A stretch of 64,000 nt of DNA from JAUWPO01 sp965603285. Its GTDB lineage: Bacteria; Chloroflexota; Anaerolineae; Anaerolineales; UBA4823. The translations under genes and the position numbers were made by a program. The notes below the pieces were generated by a model. The model saw only the letters and a list, made by a program, of their open reading frames with translations, was not told the DNA's origin and made no database searches. The DNA is taken from the NCBI GenBank assembly GCA_965603285.1, contig CBFDCK010000001.1:1-64000 (forward strand), written 5' to 3'. Positions 54,109-62,767 of this stretch are shown piece by piece. Every line of letters starts with the position of its first letter. The stretch's first letter is position 1.

Positions 54109-55644
54109 ATGCAAGCAATCAAAACTCGTTTTACCTACCTGTTCCGCTCCACCCGGGGCTTAACGTTGGTAGCCATCGCCATGGTAGCTCTGGTAACCGC
54201 GATTTGGGGTACCCTTTCTGGTCCGATGGTTGAATGGGGGGTCAAGGATATCACCGTCAACCTGCTCAACATGGATTTGGTGCAAGCCGAGCGCGAAGGT
54301 CGCATCATCATGCTCTACCACACCATCGCCATGACCATCATCGCCATTGAAGTCTACTTCATGACCGAAATGTTGCCAATGAAGCGTTATGAGCAGGTAA
54401 TCATCAACGCTACCATTACCGTTGGCTATCTCACTGCGCTCATTTTTGGATTGGTCTTTGGGTATTTTGGCCATAACTTTGTCTTCCACGGGCTGTTCCT
54501 TGTCGGTCAGTCGCTGGTCTTCTTCGCCGGCATCCTGCTGGCGGCGGCGCTCTGGCCGTGGAAAAAAGATTACCGGCTGGAAAAGGAATCGCCCTTCACC
54601 CACACCAAAAGTGGTATTGATCTGGAGCGCACGGCTTTCTTTGTAATGGTAGTCGCCACACTGCTCTCGGCTACCTTTGGCGCAGTGACTGGCTCTTACT
54701 GGGGCAACGGTCACGAGACCTTTTTAGGCGAAGATTTGATCCGTGTCCCTCACAAAACCGCGTTGCAGAAAGCCATAATCGGTCACCTGCACATTATGTT
54801 AACCCTGGTTGCTGTAGCTATCACTCTTATTGTGGGGCGCTGGATGAAATTCCAGGGCATCCTCCAGAAAATTGCCATGCCCTTGATGATTATCGGCACC
54901 ATCATTATTACAATGGGAGCCTTGTCGATCGTGTGGTTGACCTGGGCTCACACTACGATCTACTTTGGTTCGGTTTTTGTGATGTTGGCTGCGCTGTTGT
55001 TTGTGATCTTCTCTTGGAACAAGTTGATCAAAGAAGGCACCGCAGATATCGAAAAACCCAATTTCTTCAAAAAAACAGGTGCACTTTTGCATGATCCGCT
55101 CAAATTCGGCCCCGGTTGGCAGATGGTTTTCATGAACTTCGTTGTCAGCGGTGTGGGTATCTTCATGGCAGTCAAATTGGATGAGATCTTCCGCGTTTGG
55201 CCGCACCGGGATGAACGCATCACTCTTTCCGGGCACTGGCACATCCTGGCAGCGCTGATCGCCACCATAATCCTCTTATACTTCGGTGATCTCTCCGGAC
55301 TGAAAGGTAAGGTGCGCAAATGGTACGGGTGGATAATTATCATTATGTCTGACCTGGCATTTGCCTCTGCGACCATCTTTTCTATGAAACGCTTGTTCGT
55401 TCCCGAAAGTGAGCAGCAGTCGTTAGTCAATACGCTTATGTTGCTGATGGATATGGGATTAGCCCTGGTGCTGTTGGCACTGGCAATCTTCATGGGCTGG
55501 CGATTATTCGATCTGTTCAAGAAAAATGGTCTTTGGAGCAAAGAATTAGCTGCTGAGAGAAAAATCAACGCAGAAACTGAGATAGAGGAAAGCAAACGCA
55601 AACTGGATGAACTCCAGGCAACTCTTGAGGAGGTATCCAAATGA
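54109..55644 (+). CDS. polytopic membrane protein with two GHxH motifs
   Basis: A 511-residue protein with about twelve hydrophobic segments. Histidines lie in or near helices at H71 (MLYHTIAM), H122/H127, H215, H226/H228 (IIGHLHIMLTL), H281 (TWAHTTIYFG) and H376/H378 (LSGHWHILAAL). The spacing recalls haem ligands of cytochrome-type membrane proteins, but the consecutive His pair of haem-copper oxidases is absent, so it is not a standard oxidase or NO reductase subunit. Residues 475-511 form a charged coiled coil. ATG 54109 is preferred because GGAGTG precedes it and upstream residues are not membrane-like. Its stop overlaps the next gene by 4 nt (ATGA). Confidence 0.68.
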   Translation: MQAIKTRFTYLFRSTRGLTLVAIAMVALVTAIWGTLSGPMVEWGVKDITVNLLNMDLVQAEREGRIIMLYHTIAMTIIAIEVYFMTEMLPMKRYEQVIINATITVGYLTALIFGLVFGYFGHNFVFHGLFLVGQSLVFFAGILLAAALWPWKKDYRLEKESPFTHTKSGIDLERTAFFVMVVATLLSATFGAVTGSYWGNGHETFLGEDLIRVPHKTALQKAIIGHLHIMLTLVAVAITLIVGRWMKFQGILQKIAMPLMIIGTIIITMGALSIVWLTWAHTTIYFGSVFVMLAALLFVIFSWNKLIKEGTADIEKPNFFKKTGALLHDPLKFGPGWQMVFMNFVVSGVGIFMAVKLDEIFRVWPHRDERITLSGHWHILAALIATIILLYFGDLSGLKGKVRKWYGWIIIIMSDLAFASATIFSMKRLFVPESEQQSLVNTLMLLMDMGLALVLLALAIFMGWRLFDLFKKNGLWSKELAAERKINAETEIEESKRKLDELQATLEEVSK

Positions 55645-56609
55645 AGCGCCTTATCTTCAGTTTACTATTAGTTATTTTACTGGCAACCGCCTGTGGACCA
55701 GCCCCCAGCGTCAGTGCCATTAGCCCACCTTACGTGGATACAGGCATCGATCCAGATTCCTGGGCAACCGTCCCGGCTGGCGAATTCCACTACGGGCAGC
55801 ACGATCACATAACCATGGTGGATTACACTTACCAGATCATGGTCACAGATGTAACCGTCGATCAATACGCCACCTTTCTTAACGAGGCCATAGCATCTGG
55901 CGATATCAGCATCGGTGAATTTGAATTAGAGGCCGGGGAAACCATCTGGACCGAAGGTGGAGCCGGTGGCTTTTATGAAGGCGATCCCTTCGATGGCTAC
56001 AAACACGAAGAGGAAATCAAGGCTGGCGATAAACTCTATGTACCTCTGCATGACGAGGGTCTGCGTCTGATATTCGATGGACAGACCTTCTCCGCTATCC
56101 CCGAATACGCCAATCACCCTATGACGCTGGTCACCTGGTTTGGCGCCAACGCCTTTTGCGAGAATTATGACTGGCGCCTGCCGACCGAAATCGAATGGGA
56201 AAAAGCCGCCCGCGGTACTGAGATAGTGGATGGTCATGGTCTGCCCTTCCCCTGGGGTGAGGAAATCCACGGCAATAATGCCAATTATTACTCTTCTTTC
56301 GATCTGTTTGAAAGAATGTTCGGTAAATTGGGCAACACCACCCCAACCGGTTTCTATAATGGTCAAACCTACGAAATTGGCGAAGGCAGTTACGAAACAC
56401 TTGATTCACCCAGCCCCTACGGACTGTATGACATGGCTGGCAACGTCTGGCAGTGGATGGGTGATGACTACCCAGACCAGCACTACCGCTACATGCGCGG
56501 CGGCAGCTTCTATACCTACGAAGTTGACCTGCGTGTATGGAAAAACAACAGCGCTGGTCCACAGTACTATAGCCCAGCATTGGGATTCAGGTGCACACAG
56601 AATCAGTGA
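55641..56609 (+). CDS. SUMF1/formylglycine-type lipoprotein
   Basis: A 322-residue lipoprotein: the signal peptide ends LLATAC with C18. The rest is a SUMF1/FGE-sulfatase domain, with ATVPAGEFHYGQ at its start, VTVDQYATFLNEA, WRLPTEIEWEKAARGTE, SPYGLYDMAGNVWQWMGDD and RYMRGGSFYT in order, ending GFRCTQN. In this superfamily some members activate sulfatases, others act as non-haem iron oxidases or as NirV-like accessory proteins of nitrogen-oxide reduction. The ATGA overlap with the GHxH gene implies joint translation, so an accessory role to that protein is likely. Predicted on the outer face of the membrane. Confidence 0.82.
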   Translation: MKRLIFSLLLVILLATACGPAPSVSAISPPYVDTGIDPDSWATVPAGEFHYGQHDHITMVDYTYQIMVTDVTVDQYATFLNEAIASGDISIGEFELEAGETIWTEGGAGGFYEGDPFDGYKHEEEIKAGDKLYVPLHDEGLRLIFDGQTFSAIPEYANHPMTLVTWFGANAFCENYDWRLPTEIEWEKAARGTEIVDGHGLPFPWGEEIHGNNANYYSSFDLFERMFGKLGNTTPTGFYNGQTYEIGEGSYETLDSPSPYGLYDMAGNVWQWMGDDYPDQHYRYMRGGSFYTYEVDLRVWKNNSAGPQYYSPALGFRCTQNQ

Positions 56610-56679
56610 ATTGGGACCAGGCAACCAGGCGCTAGCCTCATTGCCAATCGATGCCCGTAGCCTTGTTAAGGAGCGCTTT

Positions 56680-57534
56680 GTGAGTATCCTGAAATCGAAA
56701 TTTCGCCTGTACTGGTCGCTGATCAAAAGCTTGCAAACTGCCCTGTTGCTGACAACTGGGCTTGCCGGCTACATGAGCGCCCGCTGCCCAATCTTCAGCA
56801 TCTGGACCATCTTAGGTGTGGCTGGCAGCCTGTTCCTTGTAATCAGTGGCAGTACTGTCCTCAATATGTGGTATGACCGCGATATAGACGCCAAAATGTC
56901 GCGCACCTGCACCCGTCCGCTCCCGGCAGGGGAAATCCCACCGCAGGAAGTCCTGTTCTTCGGGTTAACGATCTCGATTCTGGGTGTTGGTTGGGCTTTC
57001 GCAATGGACCCACTCTTTGGAGCCATCGTCTTTGCCGGGCTGTTCTTCGATATGTTAGTTTACACCATCTGGCTCAAACGCCGCACCTGCTGGAGCATCG
57101 TCTGGGGAGGTATCGCTGGGGCAATGCCCGTACTGGCAGGTCGTGCCCTGGGGTTGGGCTATATCGACTGGGTCGGCATCGCGCTCGCGCTGGGGATCCT
57201 TTTCTGGATTCCCACCCACATCCTAACCTTCAACATGCGTTACCACAAGGAGTTTCAGGCTGCAGGCATCCCCACTTTTGCATCCACCTACAGCTTCCAA
57301 TTCACCCGCGTTACGATCGCAATCTCCAGTGTGCTGGCTGCCATGCTAATGGGGTTTGCAGCCTACGGCATCGGCATGAATTGGGGATACCTGCGCTTGA
57401 TGGTCGTACTCTCCAGCGGTCTGCTGGTGCTGGCCGTGGTCAGTATGATCAAACCCTCTGAACAAGTGAATTTTGGGCTCTTTAAATACGCCTCGCTCTA
57501 TATGCTCGGCTCAATGTTATTAATTACATTGTAA
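56680..57534 (+). CDS. haem O synthase-like UbiA prenyltransferase
   Basis: A 284-residue UbiA-superfamily protein close to haem O synthase (CtaB/CyoE). The metal/diphosphate motif is N62-x3-D66-x3-D70 in NMWYDRDIDAKMSRT, followed by RPLPAGEIPP, a CtaB hallmark. The second region reads FNMRYHKEFQAAGIPTF, where CtaB usually has a DDYxRAGIPM-like sequence, so it is diverged there. The start is GTG 56680 behind AAGGAG at 56668-56673. Its place next to a His-rich membrane protein suggests farnesylated haem for that protein, which is inference. Confidence 0.8.
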   Translation: MSILKSKFRLYWSLIKSLQTALLLTTGLAGYMSARCPIFSIWTILGVAGSLFLVISGSTVLNMWYDRDIDAKMSRTCTRPLPAGEIPPQEVLFFGLTISILGVGWAFAMDPLFGAIVFAGLFFDMLVYTIWLKRRTCWSIVWGGIAGAMPVLAGRALGLGYIDWVGIALALGILFWIPTHILTFNMRYHKEFQAAGIPTFASTYSFQFTRVTIAISSVLAAMLMGFAAYGIGMNWGYLRLMVVLSSGLLVLAVVSMIKPSEQVNFGLFKYASLYMLGSMLLITL

Positions 57535-57596
57535 GTTCTGGTGGGAAATCTCAGGCTAGGAAAGAATATCTATCTTGGATCGAATTTTTACTGCTG

Positions 57597-57875
57597 ATGA
57601 GCGGATTGCTGGCGGTGGTCGTGATCTGCTTCGCCACACCTGGATAGTTGGTAACCTTCACGTTAGCCTTTATTCATGGCATAGTAAGTATGCCGATCTT
57701 CTTGTTGTCCATCATCCTAAGCCTGCGCATGTATACACCCATCCCCAAGCCGCTTCTGGCGTTAATGTACATCGGGATTGGCGGCAGCTTGTTCCTTGCG
57801 AGTCTCCATTATTATAAACATATCTGGGTGACAGAGAGAGGGCGGGTTAAGGACATCGCTGGTATGTCGCATTGA
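57597..57875 (+). pseudogene. small membrane protein interrupted by in-frame amber codon
   Basis: The frame reads MSGLLAVVVICFATPG, TAG at 57645-57647, then LVTFTLAFIHGIVSMPIFL and onward to TGA at 57873, with two or three hydrophobic helices and a basic C-terminus ending VKDIAGMSH. Both sides of the stop are membrane-like in the same frame. The open frame extends further upstream, where LSWIEFLLL continues the first helix, but no good start codon is there; ATG 57597 is only the nearest. Without readthrough a 75-codon protein could start at TTG 57648. Last gene of the cluster; family unknown. Confidence 0.5.
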
Positions 57876-57939
57876 ACGCCGTATTTTTTTGGTGAGGCGG
57901 GGATTTCCGGTAGGGACGCCGGAGAGATCTTGTAAAAAC

Positions 57940-60747
57940 TCAGGCTCGTTTCTGACGCCAGGTCAGAATGTACTTGTAAGCTTCAGCTGTCAGGGATGGC
58001 AAAATAAGAAGGGGGATGATCAACTGCCATTGGGTCCAACCCAGGGGGATGGTGTTGAAAATTGGCTGTAAAAAAGGAACGTACACGACCAGCAGGATCA
58101 ATATAAACGAGGATAGCACCGCCAGGTTCATATAGCGGTTGGTAAAAACGCCGATTTTGAGAATTGGGTAGCGCTCTGAACGGGCGGTGAAGGCACGCAG
58201 CAGTTCAGAGAGCGAGAGCGTCACGAAGGCCATCGTCATGGCGAATTTGGGCTGGTTGGGATAGAGACGCAATCCCATCATGTAAGCTGCCAGTGTGACG
58301 GCAGTGATAGCTACGGTCTGGATGGCGATACCGTTGCGCATAGAGCGGTTGATGATGGGCTCCTTCGCCGGGCGAGGGGGTTGATCCATGATGTCCGGAT
58401 CGCCTTTTTCGGTGGCGAGGGCTAGAGCTGGTGCGCCGTCGGTAATCAAATTCAACCACAGGATCTGCAGAGCAGTTAAGGGAGAGGCGCCAACAAACAG
58501 GGTGCCTAGGAAAATAATGGCGATCTCCGCCAGGTTGCAAGAGAGCAGGTAGTAGACGAACTTGCGGATGTTGCTGTAGATCACACGCCCCTGCTCGACG
58601 GCGTCGACGATGCTGACGTAGTTATCGTCGGTCAGTACCATGTCGGCGCTCTCCTTGGCGACATCAGTTCCAGTGATACCCATCGCTACACCGATATCAG
58701 CGCGCTTGATGGATGGGGCATCATTGACGCCATCGCCGGTCATGGCGACTACCTGTCCATCCGCGCGAAAAGCCTCAACGATGCGCAGCTTGTGCTCCGG
58801 AGATACGCGTGCGTATACACCGGTGTGTGCGACCTCGCCCTGCAAGGTGGCATCGTCCATCTGGTTCATATCGGGTCCGGTGAGAACACCCTGTCCGGAT
58901 TTAAGTAGACCGATTGATTCGGCGATGGCGCGTGCTGTTTTTGGGTAATCGCCAGTGATCATAACGGTGCGAATGCCGGCATGGTTTCCCTTTTCCAGGG
59001 CCGAGGGTACTTCAGGACGCGGTGGGTCGATCATGCCGATCAAACCCACAAAAACCAGATCCTTTTCCAAGGAAGCGACATCATCAATCTCAGGCGGTTG
59101 TGGGGTGATGCGATAAGCCATTCCGAGCACCCGTAGCGCGTCCTGCGTCATCAGATCATTCGCGGCCAGTATGCGCATACGCTCATCCTCATCCAAGAGG
59201 GATGTGCGGTCATCCATGCGCTGATATTGGGTGCAGTATTTCAGCACGATGTCCGGCGCACCCTTCACGGTAATTGTGTAGCGCTCGCGCTGTTGGTTGT
59301 CATAAAGTGGGGAAATGTCCTCCGGTCGGGGATCCTTAATTTGGTTGATTGTCAGCATACGTTTGCGGTCCGAATCAAAGGGAATTTCCTGAACGCGCGG
59401 ATATGCGCTGTTCAGGTCTTCGGATCGCGCTCCGGCTTTGACTGCCGCCACGATCAGAGCGCCTTCGGTTGGATCACCTACCATGCGGTAAGTTTTCTTG
59501 TCTTGGCTGGTACCGCTGACCTCTAAACCGGCGTCATTGTTCAGAGCGGCAACCCATAAATTTGTTAACGCTGCCGGGTAATCTGCTAGGTTGATCTTCT
59601 TCTGGTTGTGTAAGAATTCTCCGGTTGGGGTGTAACCATGTCCACTAATGGTAAAAAACTCACCATTGACCCACATTGTGGTGGCTGTCATTTCGTTTTG
59701 GGTCAGGGTGCCGGTCTTGTCGGAGCAGATGACAGTGGTGGACCCGAGGGTCTCAACAGAAGATAGGCGCCGGATTAATGCATTGCGCTTGATCATCTCG
59801 CGCATCCCCAGGGCCAGGCTTATTGTAACCACCGCGGGCAATCCCTCCGGAACGGCTGCGATCGCCAGGCTGACCGCGATAAGGAACATATCGAGTGGGT
59901 TGAAGCCGCGTATCCAGCCGACCAGAAAAACCAGGGCGCATACGGCAATCGCCGCCCAGCCGAGCGTTTTCCCCAATTGATCCAGGCGTCGCTGGAGAGG
60001 CGTGGGTTCCATCTCCACGGACTGCAGCATCTCGGCGATTATGCCGATCTGGGTGTTCATGCCGGTGCTTATCACGACACCCTTACCGCGACCATGATTG
60101 ACCATGGTGCCCATGAAGGCGGTATTTTTACGGTCCCCAAGAGGAATATCCGACTCGAGACGTACGGTGGCGTCTTTCCGCACAGGCACGGATTCGCCTG
60201 TCAGGGCGGCTTCCTCAATGCGTAGATTGACTGCTTCGATCAGGCGCAAATCCGCGGGGACGTAATTGCCAGATAACAGAAAAGCCAGGTCACCAGGGAC
60301 TAGACCGCTGGAGGGGATTGTCTGGTGCGAGCCATCGCGGATAACGTGAGCTTCGGGAGCTGCAAGCTTATGCAGCGCTGCCAGGGACTGTTCAGCGCGC
60401 CGCTCCTGGATGATTCCCAGCGCGGCGTTCAAGATTACAATTGCCAGAATCGCGGCTGCCTCAATGAAATCCCCCAGCAGGGCTGAGATAACTGCCGCAA
60501 CGATCAGCAGCATCACCACAAAATTATTGAACTGCTCCCAAAGCATCTGCCAGAAAGTTGTGGGGGGAGCTTCAGCAAGCTGGTTGGGGCCATATTGCTC
60601 TAAACGGTGCTCTACCTCCTGGGATGAAAGGCCGCGTTCCTCCAGCGTCCTTAATTCAAAAAGCACATCCTTGGCTGCCAGGGTGTGCCAATCATTCCCG
60701 TGTTTATTGGTAGAGATTACTTGTGGGCTAAATTTCTCAATCGTCAT
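57940..60747 (-). CDS. P-type (IIA/SERCA-like) cation-transporting ATPase
   Basis: A 935-residue P-type ATPase, probably exporting Ca2+. The phosphorylated aspartate is D343 in CSDKTGTLTQ; AVPEGLPAVVTI at about 298-309 is the M4 ion site of Ca2+ and Na/K pumps; LTGESVPVRK, GDGVNDAPSIKRADIGVAMG and NLITDGAPALALATEKGD are in order, the last being typical of SERCA/PMCA M6 and following loop. An N-terminal cation-ATPase domain opens the protein. Alone on the minus strand, convergent with the membrane cluster. Confidence 0.92.
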   Translation of the reverse strand: MTIEKFSPQVISTNKHGNDWHTLAAKDVLFELRTLEERGLSSQEVEHRLEQYGPNQLAEAPPTTFWQMLWEQFNNFVVMLLIVAAVISALLGDFIEAAAILAIVILNAALGIIQERRAEQSLAALHKLAAPEAHVIRDGSHQTIPSSGLVPGDLAFLLSGNYVPADLRLIEAVNLRIEEAALTGESVPVRKDATVRLESDIPLGDRKNTAFMGTMVNHGRGKGVVISTGMNTQIGIIAEMLQSVEMEPTPLQRRLDQLGKTLGWAAIAVCALVFLVGWIRGFNPLDMFLIAVSLAIAAVPEGLPAVVTISLALGMREMIKRNALIRRLSSVETLGSTTVICSDKTGTLTQNEMTATTMWVNGEFFTISGHGYTPTGEFLHNQKKINLADYPAALTNLWVAALNNDAGLEVSGTSQDKKTYRMVGDPTEGALIVAAVKAGARSEDLNSAYPRVQEIPFDSDRKRMLTINQIKDPRPEDISPLYDNQQRERYTITVKGAPDIVLKYCTQYQRMDDRTSLLDEDERMRILAANDLMTQDALRVLGMAYRITPQPPEIDDVASLEKDLVFVGLIGMIDPPRPEVPSALEKGNHAGIRTVMITGDYPKTARAIAESIGLLKSGQGVLTGPDMNQMDDATLQGEVAHTGVYARVSPEHKLRIVEAFRADGQVVAMTGDGVNDAPSIKRADIGVAMGITGTDVAKESADMVLTDDNYVSIVDAVEQGRVIYSNIRKFVYYLLSCNLAEIAIIFLGTLFVGASPLTALQILWLNLITDGAPALALATEKGDPDIMDQPPRPAKEPIINRSMRNGIAIQTVAITAVTLAAYMMGLRLYPNQPKFAMTMAFVTLSLSELLRAFTARSERYPILKIGVFTNRYMNLAVLSSFILILLVVYVPFLQPIFNTIPLGWTQWQLIIPLLILPSLTAEAYKYILTWRQKRA

Positions 60748-61174
60748 GTTTATCTAGAAGTAATTGTCATCAGATATTTTGGTTGAATGCTAAGATTCTA
60801 TGGGGAATCCTGAGACGTGTAATTCTCCTTTCCCAAATCGTCTGGTTCGCAAGTTTTATTCTAAATGGAATACCATGTAGCTTACTGCGTGGGTTCCAAG
60901 TCTATTAAATGAAATCATATGATTAATTACCGGAAAAACCGCCCCGCATTGTACCCCACGATTAAAAATGTGACCACCTGTGGGATAAGTGTTATGACAA
61001 TCGTCACTGTTATTTTAAGACAGCCCTAACTATAATCGGCGTACATTCTAAGAGCAAGTGTGCGAGTCTAAACGGTTTGCTAACTACCAGCGTCCAGATA
61101 TGCTGATCAGGTATTGTGTATGGGGTGTAAGAATGTGAACTCGCATAGAAATTATGAGCGACGGAGATTGTGTT
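60748..61174. other. 427-bp intergenic region upstream of icd
   Basis: Between the divergent ATPase and icd genes. A perfect 12-bp palindrome AATCATATGATT lies at 60913-60924 and could be an operator. I see no coding frame, RNA gene or clear promoter hexamer pair. Confidence 0.45.
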
Positions 61175-62473
61175 ATGAGCTATGAAATTGTCCTGGTTCC
61201 TGATAATGGGACAAAAGTATCCATAGAAAACGGCAATCTGAACGTGCCCGATAATCCAATTATCCCATTCGTAGAAGGGGACGGCACAGGCAGAGATATC
61301 TGGAAGGCTTCTCAGCGTGTGTTTGATGCAGCTGTGGAGAAAGCTTATCGTGGGCGGCGAAAGATCTTTTGGATGGAAGTATTTGCTGGGGAAAAAGCTT
61401 TTTCTAATTATGGTTCCTGGCTGCCCGATGAGACCATAAACGCTTTTCGGGAATTTCGAGTGGGGATTAAGGGACCTCTGATGACCCCAATTGGTGGGGG
61501 CATCCGCTCGTTGAATGTCGCTTTGCGTAAGGCTTTGGACCTGTACGTCTGCCAACGACCGGTGCGCTATTTTGCAGGTGTGCCGTCGCCAGTGAAGCAT
61601 CCGGAATATGTTGATATGGTGGTCTTCCGCGAGAACACGGAAGATATCTATGCCGGTATTGAATTTGAACTTGGAACCGCTGAAAGCCAGCTTTTTAAGG
61701 ATACTTTCAGGGAGCAATTCCCGGACGAGTACGCCAAGATGCGCTTTCCGGATACAGCTGGGATCGGTCTCAAGCCGATTTCAAAGGAAGGTACGGATCG
61801 CCTGGTTCGAGCGGCAATCCAGTGGGCGTTGGACAATGGCCGCCGCAGCGTGACGTTGGTACACAAGGGCAACATCATGAAATTCACGGAGGGTGCCTTC
61901 CGAATGTGGGGCTATGAGTTGGCTGAGGTAGAGTTTGAAGACCTGGTATACACCTGGAAGCAATGGGAACGCACTAAAGACGAAGTGGGTGAAGAGAAAG
62001 CTAACGCCGAGCAGGATGAAGCCCTCAAAAATGGAAAACTGCTCGTAAAGGATGTGATCGCGGATATCGTTTTCCAGCAGACGATCACCAGGGCGCGCGA
62101 ATTTGATGTACTGGCGACCATGAATTTGAACGGCGATTACCTCTCAGATGCGTTGGCAGCTCAAGTGGGCGGAATTGGCATTGCTCCCGGTGGAAATATA
62201 AATTACATGACCGGACACGCAATATTTGAAGCCACGCACGGCACGGCGCCCAAGTACGCTGACCAGGATAAGGTCAACCCGGGTTCGGTTATCTTGTCTG
62301 GGGAGATGATGTTTTGCTATATGGGCTGGACCGAAGCCGCGGATATAATCCTCCAAGGGATGGAGGGAGCCATCGCTGCCAAGACCGTTACGTATGATTT
62401 TCACCGCTTGATGGACGACGCCTCGCTTCTTAAATGCTCGGAGTTCGGCGACGCTGTGATCAAGCATATGTAG
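61175..62473 (+). CDS. icd: NADP-dependent isocitrate dehydrogenase
   Basis: A TCA-cycle enzyme converting isocitrate to 2-oxoglutarate and CO2. The 432-residue sequence has the family order: FVEGDGTGRDIWKASQRVFD, the substrate site IGGGIRSLNVALRKALDLYV with its Ser and Arg residues, FRENTEDIYAGIE, VTLVHKGNIMKFTEGAF, and the adenine-binding HGTAPKYADQDKVNPGSVIL. The Lys and Tyr of the latter region fit NADP use. ATG 61175 follows CGGAG with 8-nt spacing and is preferred; ATG 61154 in the same frame adds seven residues. Confidence 0.93.
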   Translation: MSYEIVLVPDNGTKVSIENGNLNVPDNPIIPFVEGDGTGRDIWKASQRVFDAAVEKAYRGRRKIFWMEVFAGEKAFSNYGSWLPDETINAFREFRVGIKGPLMTPIGGGIRSLNVALRKALDLYVCQRPVRYFAGVPSPVKHPEYVDMVVFRENTEDIYAGIEFELGTAESQLFKDTFREQFPDEYAKMRFPDTAGIGLKPISKEGTDRLVRAAIQWALDNGRRSVTLVHKGNIMKFTEGAFRMWGYELAEVEFEDLVYTWKQWERTKDEVGEEKANAEQDEALKNGKLLVKDVIADIVFQQTITRAREFDVLATMNLNGDYLSDALAAQVGGIGIAPGGNINYMTGHAIFEATHGTAPKYADQDKVNPGSVILSGEMMFCYMGWTEAADIILQGMEGAIAAKTVTYDFHRLMDDASLLKCSEFGDAVIKHM

Positions 62474-62547
62474 GTTTGGTTTTTGATGGTGGTAAAAATT
62501 TAATTGAGCCGTTTTCCTTAAAGGGCAGGTAAGTCACAACAGATAGT

Positions 62548-62579
62548 CAACCTTAACCAGCCGACCAACCTTAATCAGC
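62548..62579. repeat. short direct repeat downstream of icd
   Basis: CAACCTTAACCAGC at 62548-62561 is repeated as CAACCTTAATCAGC at 62566-62579 with one change. No function is evident. Confidence 0.4.
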
Positions 62580-62643
62580 TGTCCGGGCTCCCACGACCGG
62601 CGTATCCATAAGACAATGACAATAGAAGCCGCATTGATAGAAT

Positions 62644-62670
62644 AAAGCCCCCCGGGAATGGGGGGCTTTT
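62644..62670. terminator. bidirectional terminator after icd
   Basis: AAAGCCCCCC (62644-62653) pairs with GGGGGGCTTT (62660-62669), a 10-bp stem with a 6-nt loop and T-runs on both sides. It serves icd and the convergent cytochrome gene. Confidence 0.88.
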
Positions 62671-62767
62671 GCAATACTGAGGAGGACAAGCGCAGTGCGA
62701 TGCTTCTGTAATGAAGTTTCTAAGCGATGGGGTAGTAGTGTCAGCGTGCCAGTCCTCTCAGTTATCG

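Noticed and set aside
54109..55644. Canonical NO reductase or cbb3 oxidase subunit I
   Set aside because: The paired adjacent histidines and the usual helix-X context of the haem-copper superfamily are missing.
56230..56679. 150-residue N-terminal extension of the haem O synthase-like protein
   Set aside because: It overlaps the SUMF1 lipoprotein in another frame; AAGGAG and GTG 56680 give a natural start with the family's usual N-terminus.
51350..57647. Genome-wide reassignment of TAG to an amino acid
   Set aside because: TAG clearly ends several intact genes in the same window, where the sequence after it is not protein-like or stops soon.
57575..57817. 80-codon frame starting at TTG 57575
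   Set aside because: It has a possible ribosome site, but the alternative frame encodes continuous membrane helices and is more protein-like.
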